64,000 nucleotides of DNA from Symbiodinium natans (lineage: Eukaryota > Sar > Dinophyceae > Suessiales > Symbiodiniaceae), in NCBI GenBank assembly GCA_905221605.1, contig CAJNDS010000192.1, positions 1 to 64,000 on the forward strand, given 5' to 3'. Below the pieces are notes generated by a model. That model had not been told where the DNA came from, made no database searches, and saw only the letters and a list, made by a program, of their open reading frames with translations. Positions within the stretch are counted from its first letter, which is position 1, and every line of letters starts with the position of its first letter. Below are positions 11,609 through 24,300 of the stretch, piece after piece. The translations under genes were made by a program, and so were the position numbers.

Positions 11609-12385
11609 TCGCAGCAGGGGCGCCGAGTAAACCCTGCCGGCGTCTGCCCGTCCCGCTCTAGTCTTCGCGAGGCTCTGCATGGTTGGACCTGCTTCCGCTG
11701 GGCGGCTTCAAGCCCACAACTCGATGTGACTCTCGCATGCCTTGTTAAAACTGAGGCTGCAGCAGGGACCGCGATCCAGCTACGGGATGGCGCGATCCTA
11801 CCTTCATGTGCAGGCGGGCAAGATTTTTTGGGGCAAGGCCGCAACCGCAGAGTGAGGTGAGACGAGGGCTTGTACACCGGTCGTTCTGGGTGCCTCCACC
11901 GGGTCTGTGCCATTCGGCACAACAGACCAGGCTGCAACAGGCTGACGGACCTGGCCGAGTCCGCAAAGAAAAAAAATGACGCCGAAAATGGCGTGGCCCG
12001 TGGCACCTGCGGCCGGCCATGGGAAGATGGCTCCATGACCTCAAAAAGCGTGCTTGCAGACCACCTGAGCCTGTGGCCTGTGTGGGACACTGAAGTCAGG
12101 ACTCAAATCCCCAAGGCCCCCAGGCACAGAACCATGCTGGCATTGTCCGAAGATATTGTGCTAGACCGTACAAGTTAAGACTAGTTCGCAATACCCCACA
12201 TGTGCAATAATAGTGGGAATATTGGGCTTTAGCTGCGTGAGAGAATCACAGGCTGCGGCCAAGTCCATGGCGTCGCACTTCCAGCACGTTGGCTGGCAGG
12301 GCCGACAAGGAAAGCCAAAATGGCTGCAAGCGGACGATCGTGCAGGAGCGAGAATAACTAGCACACAGCCACACACATAATGTGT

Positions 12386-12416
12386 GTGTATATATATATA
12401 TGTCTCATGTATATAT
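12386..12416. repeat. (TA)n microsatellite
   Basis: A gtgtgtatatatatatat run. Confidence 0.8.
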
Positions 12417-12769
12417 AGGTAAATGGGATACAACAAAAAATCAGAAGATGCTATATGTATTGGACGAGAAAAAAGCAGCACTACTACGCCAAGCGACGCA
12501 TTCTGGAAACAAAAGCAAATGAAAACTAGGCACCCAAAAAGGGTGGTGCAGGGACATACGGCACCCCTGATTCCCTAATTCCTTATGCTAAGAACCAGCA
12601 ATTGAAGCTGACTAGGGAATCCTGTCCAGTCTGGCCCAGAGAAGGGTTTAGGGTACACAGTTTTCCAAAAAAGCCCTGCGGGCCCGAGGGAGCCATAACA
12701 AGCTCAAGGTGTTAGGTTTCGAGTTTGTTGTTGACTTCATTGAAGCAAACGTGCGGGCCAAGAGCCCGA

Positions 12770-13330
12770 TTGCCCCTGCTTCTCACGTCGAACTGCCAGA
12801 GCTTCCGAGCAACTCTGCCTTGTTTTGATTCTTGGGAAGCCTCGCGCGGTCCGGAGCCAGCACCGAAGAGCCATCAAATTTCATGCTCACTCCGGCAGGG
12901 TGTCCTGGACCAAGGAGATAGAGCGAGAGAGCGAGAGCGAAAGAGTGACAAAGAAAGCGAAAAAGTGGTAGAGAAAGAGAAACAGAGACAGAGAAAGAGA
13001 AAAGAGACAGAGAGACAGAGAGACAGAGAGACAGAGAGACAGAGAGACAGAGAGACAGAGAGACAGAGAGACAGAGAGACAGAGAGACAGAGAGACAGAG
13101 AGACAGAGAGACAGAGAGACAGAGAGACAGAGAGACAGAGAGACAGAGAGACAGAGAGACAGAGAGACAGAGAGACAGAGAGAGAGACAGAAAAAACCAA
13201 AGGGAGAAGGGCACATGAAAGCGATCAATTCCAGTGCCCCCTGCCCCCAGCCCCTTCTGATTGGTGGATCCAATACGAGCTCAGAGCGGAGAGGGAAAAG
13301 AGGGAAGAGAGAATGGGTTACATGGCCGCG
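12770..13330. repeat. Dispersed repeat with purine tract, copy 1
   Basis: Related segments lie at 36340-36540, 60160-60440 and 61450-61800. They share agcttccgagcaactc-like and gagcctcgcgc-ggtccgga stretches, then a purine-rich microsatellite of different unit in each: agagacag, ga, gaggga and ga. Confidence 0.6.
13003..13185. repeat. (AGAGACAG)n array
   Basis: About 22 near-perfect units of the octamer, flanked on the left by a degenerate gagaaagaga zone from 12920. Confidence 0.92.
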
Positions 13331-14740
13331 GAAAGGCCCAAACCCTAAACATTGATGCTCCGGCCTCCGGTGGAGCATGGGTCCTCGGCCGTTGAAGGCT
13401 TCGGCGTTAGTGTGAGGACTTCAGGAGCATGCGCTCTCATTGCAGGGATCTAGATCTCGCGAACATCTGGCTGCAAATATCCCGAAGTGCGAAGATGCAC
13501 CATGCATATCTGTAGGCTTCTGTAAGGCTTAGGAGCGGAAATCTGAACAAGCAAACTAGGTTACGAGCGGAGCAAGGCAAAAACAAGTTCCACCTATACT
13601 TCCCCCTGCTTTACAGCCAATTAGAACTACATCAACCTCCAGCCCTCTCAACGCCACCCCGACTCACAAAAACCGTTTTAGGGCACATTGCATGTCGGCG
13701 GTTTAGGGTTTGGGGTTTCGGGTTTAGGGGGTATACTCCAAACCCCCCTAAACCCTAAAACTAAACGAAGCAGACGATGATGATGATGATGATGATGATG
13801 AGGATGATGATGGAGACGCAAGAAGCTCAGAACAACCTCCGGGGACTCCGACATGCAACCAACATCCACGACAACCCGGATGAGGGCTTCAAGTTAGGAG
13901 TGCATTGGACATGGGACGGAACCGTCCCTGAAAGGGACCGAGACCGAAGCCGTGCACCGTGAGTCACCGGGGTATTTTGGGGTTCTAGATTTTCATCCAC
14001 CGCATTGGTGCCATCTTATGATGGAATCTGTTTTAATAAACAAAAAATAGGCTTCCCCAACAAGGGCTCAGGGTGTGCGCGAGCCAACACCCAAAACAAA
14101 CACGTCCTAAGCCCTAGAACGACTACAGTTTCGGGAAGCTTTTCCTGGGGCTCCCGACACATCCTTGGAGACTTGGTCGGCTTGGGTCACCATGCAGCTC
14201 CTTTCCGGGGCATCCTCTGCCCTGCACTTGAATAACAGAAACCTTGAAATCCCTTGCCCCCCCCACCCCCCACCCCCCTCTACTAAATATTGCCGTTCTT
14301 CTACACTCAGGGCCGTCCCCAGCGCAATGAGGCTCAAAAAGAGCCAAGCTTACGGGTGCCCTAGTTCCAGTTGAAGTCTGTTTCTTGTCGTTGCCGGTCG
14401 CTGTGCCTGCAGAGCGTGTGCCGCATATGATGTCGGGGCTCTTACGAGGAACATGTCCTGAATCAACACATCTATCTGTGAGGGAGCTTCGGAGTTTCAG
14501 GCGGCGCATGGCAACAACGTGTTGCTTGAGTTCAAAAGGCCAACTGCTGCACCAGGAGCTCCCGCAGATGGCATCTTGTCTACAAATACCTACATCCTGT
14601 CAAGGAACACCTACTTGGAGGTTCATGGGTACTTATACGTAGGGCAGGGTTATAAATTGAGCCTTGTGAAGTCTTAAAGCCAGCGAAAAAACTGCCAGAA
14701 GCACTAAAACGCCACACCCCGAAGGAACCTCCACTCCTAA
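13330..14740. other. No gene recognised
   Basis: Holds the (GAT)n tract, a facing pair of telomere-like words near 13700-13770, and several gggtttagg fragments. Nothing coding could be supported. Confidence 0.5.
13770..13815. repeat. (GAT)n microsatellite
   Basis: A run of gatgat triplets directly after a short pair of tttagggg / ccctaaacccta stretches facing each other. Confidence 0.85.
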
Positions 14741-14743
14741 ATC

Positions 14744-14771
14744 CTGAACCCTAAACCCTAAACCCTAAACA
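14744..14771. repeat. Short CCCTAAA array
   Basis: Three to four CCCTAAA units just before the C block of unit 1, at the place matching the longer array at 62229. Confidence 0.75.
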
Positions 14772-15910
14772 GTGGTAGTATAGCCTTAACTATGAGGGGC
14801 AGTATGGGAACCCATGAACTCACATGTGGCCAGTTCCATCTCCAGGGCTCCGCCACAGCCTCCACGGGTGCCTGCCTCGCTGGGACGAAGCTTCGCGATT
14901 CTAAGGGCAGTTTGTATAAGGAGTTATTTAGGGATTATAGGGTTTATGTGGGGTTTATTTTACAAGTAGGATGTATACAGGGATTGTAGGGTTTATGTAG
15001 GCTTTATGTAGGAGCTTACGAGGTTCATGTAGAGATTGGGGCGTCTAGGAGGCATCTAGAATAGCAAAGAAGACCACCCAACCAGAACGCGGGATGGCGG
15101 GGGCGCTCGATGCAAAAAGGCCCGGGGGGGGGGGGGAGGGGTCCTTCTCTGAAAAAAACCGTGGCCCTGGGAAAACTGCCGCAGATGTGTGTCCAACTAG
15201 TTTTCTTCCAAGCGGCGGGCTGCCCACCGGCGTTGGCTCACCAGAAGCCCATGAGGGCTTCTCAGGAGATGGGATGCCCGCGTATACGACTTAGATGTGG
15301 CATGATGTGGCAGGAATGCTTCTTTCCACGCTCCCCATCTTGCTCTACTTGGTTGCCTGCCCACGCAGCTGTGAGAACACGCCGGACATGTTGACGGACT
15401 GATGGTAAAGGCATCTTGTTCTGACATTGATTCTGCTGCTTCCTTTCGTGCTACTATTCCGTGCTTCTGAGATCAAAAGCGTTCACGGCGAGCAAGGCTC
15501 AACAGCAGTCCCAGCAAGGCACAGATGCTTTGAGAAAGACAGTCCCCAACGGGAGCCCAAAGCCCAGCTCCGTCTCAAAATGGCGAATGTCGGGGTGAGC
15601 AGCTTTTACAGGACAAGGACTAAGTGATCGGACCTTGAGCTGCAACAACTATTTGAGTCACGAGCCGGTCGGTTTTTGTTATCGCCTTGTAACCGCTCGG
15701 TCGCTCTTTTGTATTTGTGCCTGGACGCTGCTGGCAGCACGCAGTCCGACCAGTTTCACATCGACAAGATGATGCCATGGCACGACACCTCTCAAGCTTT
15801 GCCCTTCTTCACAAGATCCGCCAAGTTGGTACGGCCAAGATGTGTTTAGAGATGCATGTGCAAAACGCGAGAGGTGGCAGCGGCAGCTCAAAACTCCACT
15901 TCAAGGAGGG

Positions 15911-16290
15911 TCATCCCGGCCGTGCATTAAAGAGTTATATAGAGCAGTGCAAACAGACGAGTTGGCTCCAGCCTACTTCGGGGAGACTCAAAAGCTTGAG
16001 CGAGCAGATCGGCTAGACTCCAGCAGCTGAAACGCGCAGGTGCACTTTTAAGCGCCTGCAAGTGGCTTTCAAGGAAGGTCATCCCGGCCATGCATTAAAC
16101 ACTTAGAACGCGCTGCGAACAGACTGGATGCCTCCGGCCAGGCTTATGTACTACTACGGAGGTTCCTCGGCGAAACTTTAAAGCTTCAGTGAGCAGAGCA
16201 GCGAGATTGCGCCAGTGAAAATGCGCAGGCTCGCTTGAAAGCACCCTGCAAGCGGCTTCACGCCAACTGCCAGTGGCCTCCCTTGGGCCT
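15911..16290. repeat. Degenerate tandem repeat, two units
   Basis: Two diverged copies of a segment beginning tcatcccggcc[g/a]tgcattaaa at 15911 and 16079. The period is 168 here and 190 in the other C blocks (38220/38410 and 63410/63600). Each unit ends in a gcgcctgcaagtggctt-like stretch. No frame stays open across all copies. Confidence 0.55.
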
Positions 16291-17190
16291 TGGGTGTCTG
16301 AAATCATCGGTTCGATTCAATGACGGTTCTCGGCACGGGTCGAGACCACCTGCAGCAGGATTCGCTTTGGGAGCTGTTTGATGGTACCCAAACTTGGTGG
16401 TTCTTGTCACCAAACACCCATGTTGCAGAAAGGTCCCACTGGTGACACATGTACACGAGTCCCATGAAGCTGGAAAACAACAGCACCAATTTTGCTTTTT
16501 TGTTTTTAATCATATTGTTTTGCATTTGAGGCTTACATCTCAGACACCCGGATCCTAGCCAACTCAAGGGAAAAGCAGTTAGGGATGGTCCGGAAGGGCT
16601 TTGGGTGTCTTGGTATTGCTTTCCTGGTTCGAAGGGCTCCTTGGAAAGCTTCCCTTCCCTTGAAGGTTTGGGGGGCTTCGAGGAGAGCCTTGGGATCCTC
16701 GGACTTGTAGATTGGGGGAAGATCCCGGATAGAAATCTACAGACATCCCACGCTCCTTCCTCCACCGGAAAACATGTGAAGTTGAAGAAATGCTTCGCCC
16801 AAGGCTTCCGACAGTGTGTGCCTTGACCGGCTCTTCCTTAACGGCCAGGCAGATCATGCACATCGGAGTCGAGCACCCCAAAAAGGGCGCCACCGACCTG
16901 GGCTCGCTTCTTGGGCTTGGGGTCTAAAGAGGTTGGAGGGTTTGAATCTGACTCGGGTGCAGGGGTTCAGGGTATTAGGGCTCAGCATGAGACTCCCCGT
17001 ACTACCCCCTCCCTACACTTCCTCCCCCCTTTCCGAAGCTTGTCTACTTCCGCTTAAAAACCTTCAATTTGGAGGGGGATCAGCACACTGCTTCCAGTTT
17101 GTTCTAAAACTGACGCTTTCTGCCATTCCACACTGACTCCATGCCCCTTCCTCCTCAAATATGCAGCAGCTAGACAAAGCACGTTTTCGC

Positions 17191-17320
17191 TCAAGGCTTT
17201 CTAAGAGGGCGCCTTGACCAGGCACGGATGTCATCCGGCTTCTCCTTGACATCCAGGCAGATGAGGCCCACATCTTGGCAATCAGAAGAGCCAAAGGGCA
17301 CCACCGACCTGGGTTTGCTT
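17191..17320 (-). CDS. Possible exon, C block (VKEKP type)
   Basis: The minus strand reads GSSDCQDVGLICLDVKEKP after a cag acceptor-like site. A paralogous stretch 400 bp away (16800-16890) reads LGCSTPMCMICLAVKEEP, so the motif occurs twice in tandem. Both are kept in the C block of unit 2. No family was recognised and exon ends are not defined. Confidence 0.25.
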
Positions 17321-20110
17321 CTTGGGCTTACGGTTTGCAGGGCCTGAAAGGCGGGGTTTCGGATTTGGCATCGTACCTGCGAACAACCTCCCAGAACTTC
17401 CCCTGCCCCCTCCCCCCCGCCCGCCCCACAAAGGCTCCCCCGTTCCTTCGCAATCCCATGAATGCTGGGAGGTTCAGCAGAGGGTGGTTTGTGAAACAAG
17501 GGGCTGCTTTTCGGGGTACTTTCTGCAAAGAGCCTGGTTCGGGCGGTATCTTGGAGTCGACTCCAAAACTAAAGAAGAAGACCCCCCCAAGCGGTGTTGC
17601 GTGCAATGCTGCGAGTCTTCGTTTCACCCCAAGACCCTGCCAAGGCACATTAAGGCAAACTCGGTGTCCTTGCCACTCTTGTTCCAGCTGTCTGCACCTC
17701 GGAAGCTCATACATCTTGCTGCAGCCATGATGGCTAACATTCCTTCTGCAATTCGCCCTCCAAATCCTTTAAAGCCTTTCATTGAGCCAAGCCGCAAGGC
17801 TTGCGGACTGAACCCGGTGGCACCTCCGGAGGTGAGGCGGCGACTACCGCGTGGTCGAGGATCTCCCCGTCGTCTGCAAAACATCTCCTCGAAAAGCATG
17901 GGGCAGGTTCTGACTGTTCCGAGACTACAATTACAAGCAGGGCACCTCTTGCTGTGGTGGGTGGTGACCTTGCTGCGGGGTTCTTCTGATCGTTGAGCAA
18001 AAAAATCTCATTGACATTTTAAAACGAGAACCCCATAAGCCCTACAAACACTACGTGCTCACATCCTTGGGCCCCTCAAGCACAACCCTTAAGTTATGGG
18101 TATTTCCCAAAATAGAGGTACCCCTTTTATACCCCACTAGAACCCCTCGGCACCTATTTTGGAAACCCCGCTGAAAAGCCCCGCCGGAAATGAGAAGAAA
18201 TGGCTTTTTCTGGCGCCCCGTCTCCTGGGATCCTTCTCAACAACCCGGGAGGCGCCAGCGGCAGAGGCTGTGTCTGGCACCATACGACACTCGAAAGGCC
18301 ATTCTGCATGCTCGTGCAGCATACTTACTTCATCATTTGCGGTATATATGTTTAGTGGGCTTGTACAGAATACGAACCAAGGTGGTGGGGCTAGGTCTGC
18401 AGGCAACCTTAGGCCAAGGGCGTGGTCCGGTAAGCTCGTCCGTGATGGTGCCGAATCTAGTTCTTGGCCTCCGCTCACGTCGTTCCTGCTCCAGCTTCCA
18501 TTTCGTGCCAGTGTCTCTGTTTCAGTTGACTCTTGATAGCTGGTAGAATCACAGAACCCAGAAGCATGGAAGTTGGAGGCTTCTTGGAAGAGTTGCATCT
18601 CATCTGCCTCCTACCTTGTCTAAGTGCCAGAAGCAATTCCTCCCAAGCGCCGGACGCCCGCCCGCATCAGTTAACCTCCCACTCCCCTGGCAAGGCCTTT
18701 TGACAGGCACAGGGCACGTTAGCATGAAAGTCTTTTGCTTGGGTGAGACATGAGACATGGTGAGACGTAATTGCAATAGCAGCCGGCTACTACCAACTAA
18801 TTAAAGCCTAATCATGGAGGAGCATCTCCCAGAGGTTGGGAGATTCTTTGGGGGCGGGTTTGTTTGGAGCCCTTGCACCGTCGATGCGAAGGAAGCCGGG
18901 AGACCGCATCCCCGAGGGAAAAGGAAAGTCCCGCCCACACCCCGAATTGTCGGGGCTGCGGTCTCCCCTTGTTTCTTTTTTCCACAGCTTGCGGCTCCAA
19001 AGCCAAACCCACCAAGAGGCACGTCTGCGCCACTTTGCGGCTTTTTTTCTGCCAAGCCCTCAAGGGCCTCTGCCGGGGGCCTCTTCTTCGATCGGATACG
19101 CGAATCTTGATTCAAGGGACTAAAGGAGGAACCCTTCTAAGGGACCTTGGTTTTTTTTTCAGGGGTTTTTTACAAGACCTCAATTCTCAAAACTATAAAC
19201 CCTATCAAACCCTGTAAACCCTACAAACCGGGATAAATAAACCCGGATAAACCCTGTAAGCCCTACATAGCCTGTAAACCCTGCAAACCCTGAACTTGAC
19301 AGTAAACCCTCCCATCTAAACCCATCTAAACTGCTTTGCGGGAGACTTTCCTGGGCTGGGCGAGTCCCTCCCTTTGGCCAAAGGATTGAATGTGGGGAGT
19401 GCTGTGGGCACCCGCAGTGTCTTGACTTCTTGTTGGTTGGCCCTTAAAGCCCTCTGGGACATATTCACAAACTAAGATCCTCTTAAACCACGCGTTGACA
19501 GGATAAAGTTCACAAGTGACGTCTTAGCTATAGGTGCTTCCACAGCAGGATCATGGCAACGCTCCTAGCGCTGCGGGCGGAGCCTCAGATCTTGCATCGC
19601 CCGATCCCGAAAAGCAGCGGCGACTGCCTGCATCAACGAGAAGAAATGCACATCTCTGTGGTGCATTTGTAGGGAATGAGGGAATGAAGGAATGAAGTAT
19701 GGGGGGCCCTTGCGTGAAGATGACATATTATCATGAGGGTTCCGTATAGCAACCACGAAACTGATCTACCCGCCCATACCTGCATACCCAACCCTGGTTT
19801 TGGAAAGTCCTTCGGGTGTTCGCACAAACCCAGGCACGTGGATCGCGGTCCAATGGAAGTCGTAATGATGATACGAGTGGTGATCCACCAAATGATAGTA
19901 GTCAGCATCACTATATGATTCTGACAGTGATGAATAACAACAATTATTCTCATGATAGTGCTGACAGTGCTGATGAGAATAAACTGACATCATGTGAACA
20001 ATACATACAACTGATAATTGTTGTCTCCGGCGACCCAGCAACCTGTGACTGAACCACCTAGCCAGCGAAGAATCTCAGCATTGGTGTAAGCGGAAGCACG
20101 CTTCCCTGAC

Positions 20111-20194
20111 CTCCACGCCGGTGTCGCTGAGGGAATTCGTGTGGAGGAAGAGCGTTTTGAGCAACTTGCTGTCGCAGAGGCCACGGGCCACTGC
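20111..20194 (-). CDS. Single LRR exon (28 codons)
   Basis: An 84-nt phase-0 exon with acceptor ctgcag^GCA and donor GAG^GTCAGG. It encodes one ribonuclease-inhibitor-type repeat with the core LLKTLFLHTNSLSDTGVE, matching the LxxLxLxxNxLxDxG pattern. The C-terminal half (NSLSDTGVE) is identical to the exon at 42335-42418, while the N-terminal half differs. It fits as a distal LRR of the gene whose head is at 29910-31734. Confidence 0.7.
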
Positions 20195-20462
20195 CTGCAG
20201 CGCGAGAGGGATCAGGCGCGGCAGGTATCTTCTTGACTTCTCTTGCTTGAAACTCCATGTGTCGCCGTGTAACGCAGAGCCCTGACGTCCTTCAGCAAAG
20301 ACGGCCAATACCGACTTCTGAGGGTCGGCTACTTGTGAGGGACTCGTGGACCCGAGGATGGCGCGGAACGTGCAAAACAGCCCGAGCTTCTGAACTCCAA
20401 GAAGCTCCAACTGCCCTAAGCCGAAGAACAAAAGCCAGACAACACAAAGACAAAGCTCGCGC

Positions 20463-20546
20463 CTCTGCTCCCACATCGCTGATCCGATTTTCTTCCAGAG
20501 TCAGCGTGCTCAATTGCGGCATTGCAGGTAGGGCACCAGCCAAGGC
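20463..20546 (-). CDS. Single LRR exon (28 codons)
   Basis: An 84-nt phase-0 exon with acceptor gtgcag^GCC and GC donor GAG^GCGCGAG. It encodes ALAGALPAMPQ followed by LSTLTLEENRISDVGAE, a full LRR with Asn at the conserved ladder position. It is one of the LRR exons between the head at 29.9-31.7 kb and the distal exon at 20.1 kb. Confidence 0.72.
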
Positions 20547-21210
20547 CTGCACAAGCACGCGGGAGCTGGGCAGCACTTCGAGCCCCTTCGCTTGCTTCAG
20601 TTCGGGAACAAAGCGTTGGCTTGCTGTGCTGAATGCGGGGGCCACAGGAGTAGCTACCCTTCGTCAGCACGAATCTCACAGAGGTTGCCAAGCGAGACAT
20701 TGGCGAAAGACACAAGATTCGCGGAGCTGAGCCGAGCTGTGCATGATGCCTTTGCCCCGACTCTGTGAAGCTGCGTTGAAGTTTTCTCGTAGACATGCTA
20801 TTTCGCTCGGTCGCTCGGTTCCAAACTTGGTCCTGCTTCATGTTGCTCCAGGATTCTCTCTCCAGGCGCGGACGTGCAAGGAAGACACGTCACAAAGGTT
20901 AGGGGGTTCCTAAGCAATGCCAATGCCGTGGGCCTGAGTGCCATCATCGCTGAAGCTGTTGGCGCCCAAGGTGAGAATCTGTGCAGTCATGAGTCATCAG
21001 AACACCACAACACTGGCGCAGTGCATGAGAGTAGCACGTTGTGCAGAGCTGCAATGGAAAAGTCAGCACTGCCTGCATCTGCGGTAGGTGCTGAAGGACT
21101 TCGGCAAGGGCCTGGCATGCTGGGCGAGCCCCCTCCGCAAACCTAGATTGCGAACTCGCAACACGTCGCTCTTGGACTCTGTAAATCTACAAGCTGCAGC
21201 TCGACGATGC

Positions 21211-21294
21211 CTGGAGCCCGACATCTGTGATGGAGTTGCTGTGCAGCCTTAAGTCGTTGAGCTTCGAATGAGGCCGCAGCGCACTGGCCAAGAC
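21211..21294 (-). CDS. Single LRR exon (28 codons)
   Basis: An 84-nt phase-0 exon with acceptor agcgag^GTC and GC donor CTCCAG^GCATCG. It encodes VLASALRPHSK followed by LNDLRLHSNSITDVGLQ, a canonical LRR. Its neighbours at 20463 and 21442 are on the same strand and have the same length and phase. Confidence 0.72.
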
Positions 21295-21441
21295 CTCGCT
21301 CCATGTTGGCACGTGCCGCAAGTAACATGCGCTGCATTGAATCTGCTCTTTCTCCGCAGAAGAATGTACAATCCATTCGACCTGAACGGCAGCCCCAACC
21401 TTCCAGCAAACCATCCGCGCACAGGATACCCCGTGCCAAGC

Positions 21442-21525
21442 CTTGATGCCACCGTCGCCAATGCGGTTTCCGTAGAGCCACAGCATCTTCAAGGCCGTGT
21501 GTCCGCCCAGGCCAGCAGCGAGAGC
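21442..21525 (-). CDS. Single LRR exon (28 codons)
   Basis: An 84-nt phase-0 exon with acceptor cggcag^GCT and GC donor ATCAAG^GCTTGG. It encodes ALAAGLGGHTA followed by LKMLWLYGNRIGDGGIK. It is clearly related to exon a of the LRR modules at 24.3, 27.8, 45.7, 49.6 and 50.6 kb (ALGAGLGGHSS, LRxLxLFGNRIGDSG), and may be an older relative of that exon. Confidence 0.72.
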
Positions 21526-21707
21526 CTGCCGAAGCTGCCCCACTGAGCCCCGCATCCCCCGGTCTCAGGACCAGGTGCATTTACGACAAGGAATTGTTGG
21601 GTACCGTTGTGAAGGATAATTAATGGCTGATGGCAGGGCAAGGGCTTGCAGGTTCCGTGAACTTGTGCCGATGAGCCTAAAGAACGTCTTCCTGACCTCC
21701 CTAGCCC

Positions 21708-21890
21708 ATTGACAAGCTGCCACAACTGAGACGAACGGACCAGCATGACAGGTTTGTCATGCGCGTCTTGCTGCTTCGTAATGGTTGGTGGCGTGGTTGG
21801 TGCTTGAGCACGTCGGAGTTCGGGGGCCCTGGGCTTGGTTTATCCTGGCCCGGCTGCCGGGCCCAGAAACCAAAAGTCGCCAAAAGAGAA
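21708..21890. repeat. REP-1, truncated copy
   Basis: It has the caagctgccacaactgag start and the gcccggctgccgggc core, but stops before the ctacaggaagtg part. Confidence 0.6.
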
Positions 21891-22229
21891 AAACACTGCA
21901 GATCCTTCGGCGCGGCTCCCAGGGCCTCTAGACTCGAGAGCAGTTGGGGAGAGTGAGGCCCAAGCTGCCAGAAAACTTGCACCAAATGCCGAACGCCCCT
22001 TGGAAGACTTTGACTTCACTGTCCGAGTCTCTCCGGAAAATAATACACTTCGGCTTGCGGCATTTCTCATTTGCAGTGTGCATGGCTCCATCTGCCAAAA
22101 TAGAATTCCTCACGTGCTGGCACTGACTCACGGGTCCCTTTAAAATCAGCAACTGTTGAGAGTTTGACAAGGCCTCCGAAGTTTGTAGAACAAACTTGTA
22201 CGTCATTCTTTCTGGGTGATGAGCCTATA

Positions 22230-22640
22230 TAGACCTTTTCCTGAAACCTTTAGCCCCGTTGAGAAGCCGCCACAACTGAGACGGAGGATCAGCATGACAG
22301 GCTTGTCCTGTGCGTTTTGCTGCTTCGTACTGGCTGGTGCCGTGGTTGGCGCTTGAGCGTGTCGGAGTTCGGGGGCCCTGGGCTTGGTAATTTTCCTGGG
22401 CCCGGCTGCCGGGCTCAGAAACCAAAAGTCGTCAAAAGACGAAAACAGAATGACAACGCACCACCACGAGCATGAATGGGGGGGCGGGCGGAACAGTGCA
22501 TCACTACAGGAAGTACACGGACCATGGAGCAACCTGCCTCCACCATCCCTGACGAAGGATACGATTTAGATACGTTTTGGAGGCCAGCAGCGTTTTCATA
22601 AGTTGCCCTTGGGTCTTTGAAAAGGGAGTGAAGTGGTGTC
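22230..22640. repeat. REP-1 copy
   Basis: Full-length copy with the core at about 22400 and the ctacaggaagtacacgg stretch at about 22503. It starts LRR sub-unit S1. Confidence 0.7.
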
Positions 22641-23786
22641 TTGTCGTTAAGATCTGTCTACAGGGCACAGACCTAAGCCCAGGCTTCCCAACCCCCTCCT
22701 GCGCTGCTTTTGCCAACAGAATGCACAGCCCTCTCCCCGACTCTCGGACCCTGGGGCCTGCCAACTCTTGAAGCCTCTAACCCCAAATAGAAACTGCCAG
22801 AACTGAGATGTCTGGCTGGAAGGTGCTCGGCATCGGTTTCGTGCTGGAGCGCATCATGAGTTTCGTTAGGACTGGCGTAGGCTTGACAGTGTAGGTGTTC
22901 AAACACTCCGCTTGGTCTATCTTGCCTCGGCTCAGACAAAAGCACAACATCAAATGAGACCAAGTCCCCTGCCAGATTCGATTTGGAAGATCCGAGGTCT
23001 GTATCAATGCTACTTAACTTCACTGTCTATGCAGAAAGCTGACGTCTGCCTCTACAGCCCGCAGGGCTTCACAAAACGCGCTCCCTTCAGAAGTCTTCTG
23101 TGATATTTCCACAGCGGCCCCGCCTGGGCTCCAGAATCTCCGATGGCGTTCTCCCGCAGCTTCAGCTCCTTCGCCGGGCGGGGCTGGTAGGAATGCGAAC
23201 TTGTGGCATCTCAGAGCTCAGAGAAGATGCGGCCGCACGGCGATTTTTTGAGGCTTGCTGCTACACTGGGCTTCAGCTTTGGGGCGATTCAGATCGAATC
23301 TTCGGGGCAGATATCTCGCACTGCACAGACGTGATGACTATGCACAAGCTATGCCGCCATGTCCTTCCAAGATGCGTTGCAAGCTGACCGACCGCGGCTA
23401 AAAACTATCGTTGTCGTTGTGATACACCATGCTTTGCACTGGAAGCTCCTTATGGGGCCCTCTTAGCCAGAAACCCTAAACATCCCGAAGCCCTAAACCG
23501 ATGAGGAAGCGCGTCTAGGCAGCCCATGAACCCACAGCTTCGACAGAGGCTCCAAGATCCCTTTCAAACTTCGGGGGGGAAGATTCCTTCAACTCGCGGT
23601 GTTTAGGGTTCAGGGCTTTATAGGGTTTCGAGAGAATCCTACAGCTATTTAAGGAATTTTCCTTGCTTAAGGGTTTTTGAGCTATCCTTCACATTTGATC
23701 AGTCAAACCCGAATAGCATGCCGCTCCCAAGCAGAGCTCCCCCGGCGACCTTTACAAACCCCGGCGGAGACCGGCAACTGGCGGTC

Positions 23787-24300
23787 CTCGATGTTCGGGA
23801 GAGCTTTCAGAGCTTCTCCCAGGGCCTCTGCACACGAGGAAGTTTGGGGAGAGCGGGTCTTGGAAGTTGGGAGGGCCATGTCCCGGACTTTGACTCGTCA
23901 CAGTCCGAGGCTCTCAGGATAACTCCGCAGGAAAGGCTTTTTTGTACGCACTTAAGACGGAACAGGCAGTGCACCTGCACCGAACAAATCCCAACTTGAT
24001 GATCAACTCCAGGCCTGCGTCCCCGCATCGCCGAAGCCGTTGTTGGAGAGGCTTAGGGCTCGTAGGCCCTTGTGGTCTGCCAGGCCCTCGGCGATGGCCT
24101 GCGCACACGCAGAAGTGCACCTTCGGCCTTGAAACTTGCAACTTGCCATCACGCAGCCGGATGTCCAAAGTGTCTTCAGGGCCTGCCGACTCCAAACCTT
24201 TTCCCCCTCCCAAGGCCTGGAGCCCGCTGTCGCCGATGCGATTGCCGAAGAGCCAGAGCACCCGCAGCGAGGAGTGGCCGCCCAGACCAGCTCCAAGGGC
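23787..24300 (-). CDS. LRR module L1 (two full exons plus a half-repeat exon)
   Basis: Exon a is 24300-24217 (LRVLWLFGNRIGDSGLQ) and exon b is 24098-24015 (AIAEGLADHKG, LRALSLSNNGFGDAGTQ). Each is 84 nt in phase 0 with a CAG^GC donor, separated by a 118-bp GC-AG intron. A partial exon c starts at 23825 after cagag and encodes ALGEALKALPNIED. Its end is uncertain: a GA donor at ATCGAG^GAC would give 39 nt. This is one of five tandemly amplified modules. Confidence 0.75.

Larger units (their letters stand above)
11511..12450. repeat. Middle-segment repeat, copy 1
   Basis: Matches 58815-59930 over several short conserved stretches (for example ccggcgtctgcccg and cacaggctgcggccaa). No gene was recognised. 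The conserved word agccaaaatggct lies at about 12312. Confidence 0.6.
14790..19120. repeat. C block, copy 1
   Basis: Conserved with 36970-41560 and in part 62300-64000. It starts with the ccatctccagggctcc...gggacgaagcttcgcgat stretch, followed by degenerate gggtttatg repeats and a poly-G tract. It then holds the caagcggcgggctgccc stretch, the roughly 190-bp tandem repeats, the VKEKP exon candidates, and ends in the tcatggaggagcatctccca segment. No complete gene was identified. Confidence 0.75.

Noticed and set aside
12306-12330. Possible dinoflagellate spliced-leader relict
   Set aside because: The minus strand has the 12-mer gccattttggct, which occurs in that leader, and a second copy lies at about 59845. 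The flanking bases do not match the leader on either side and the 12-mer is nearly self-complementary, so I treat it as chance or an ancestral repeat word.
12725-13378. Open frames rich in RDRETERQ or SLSLCLSV
   Set aside because: Products of the AGAGACAG octamer array; both strands are open for the same reason.
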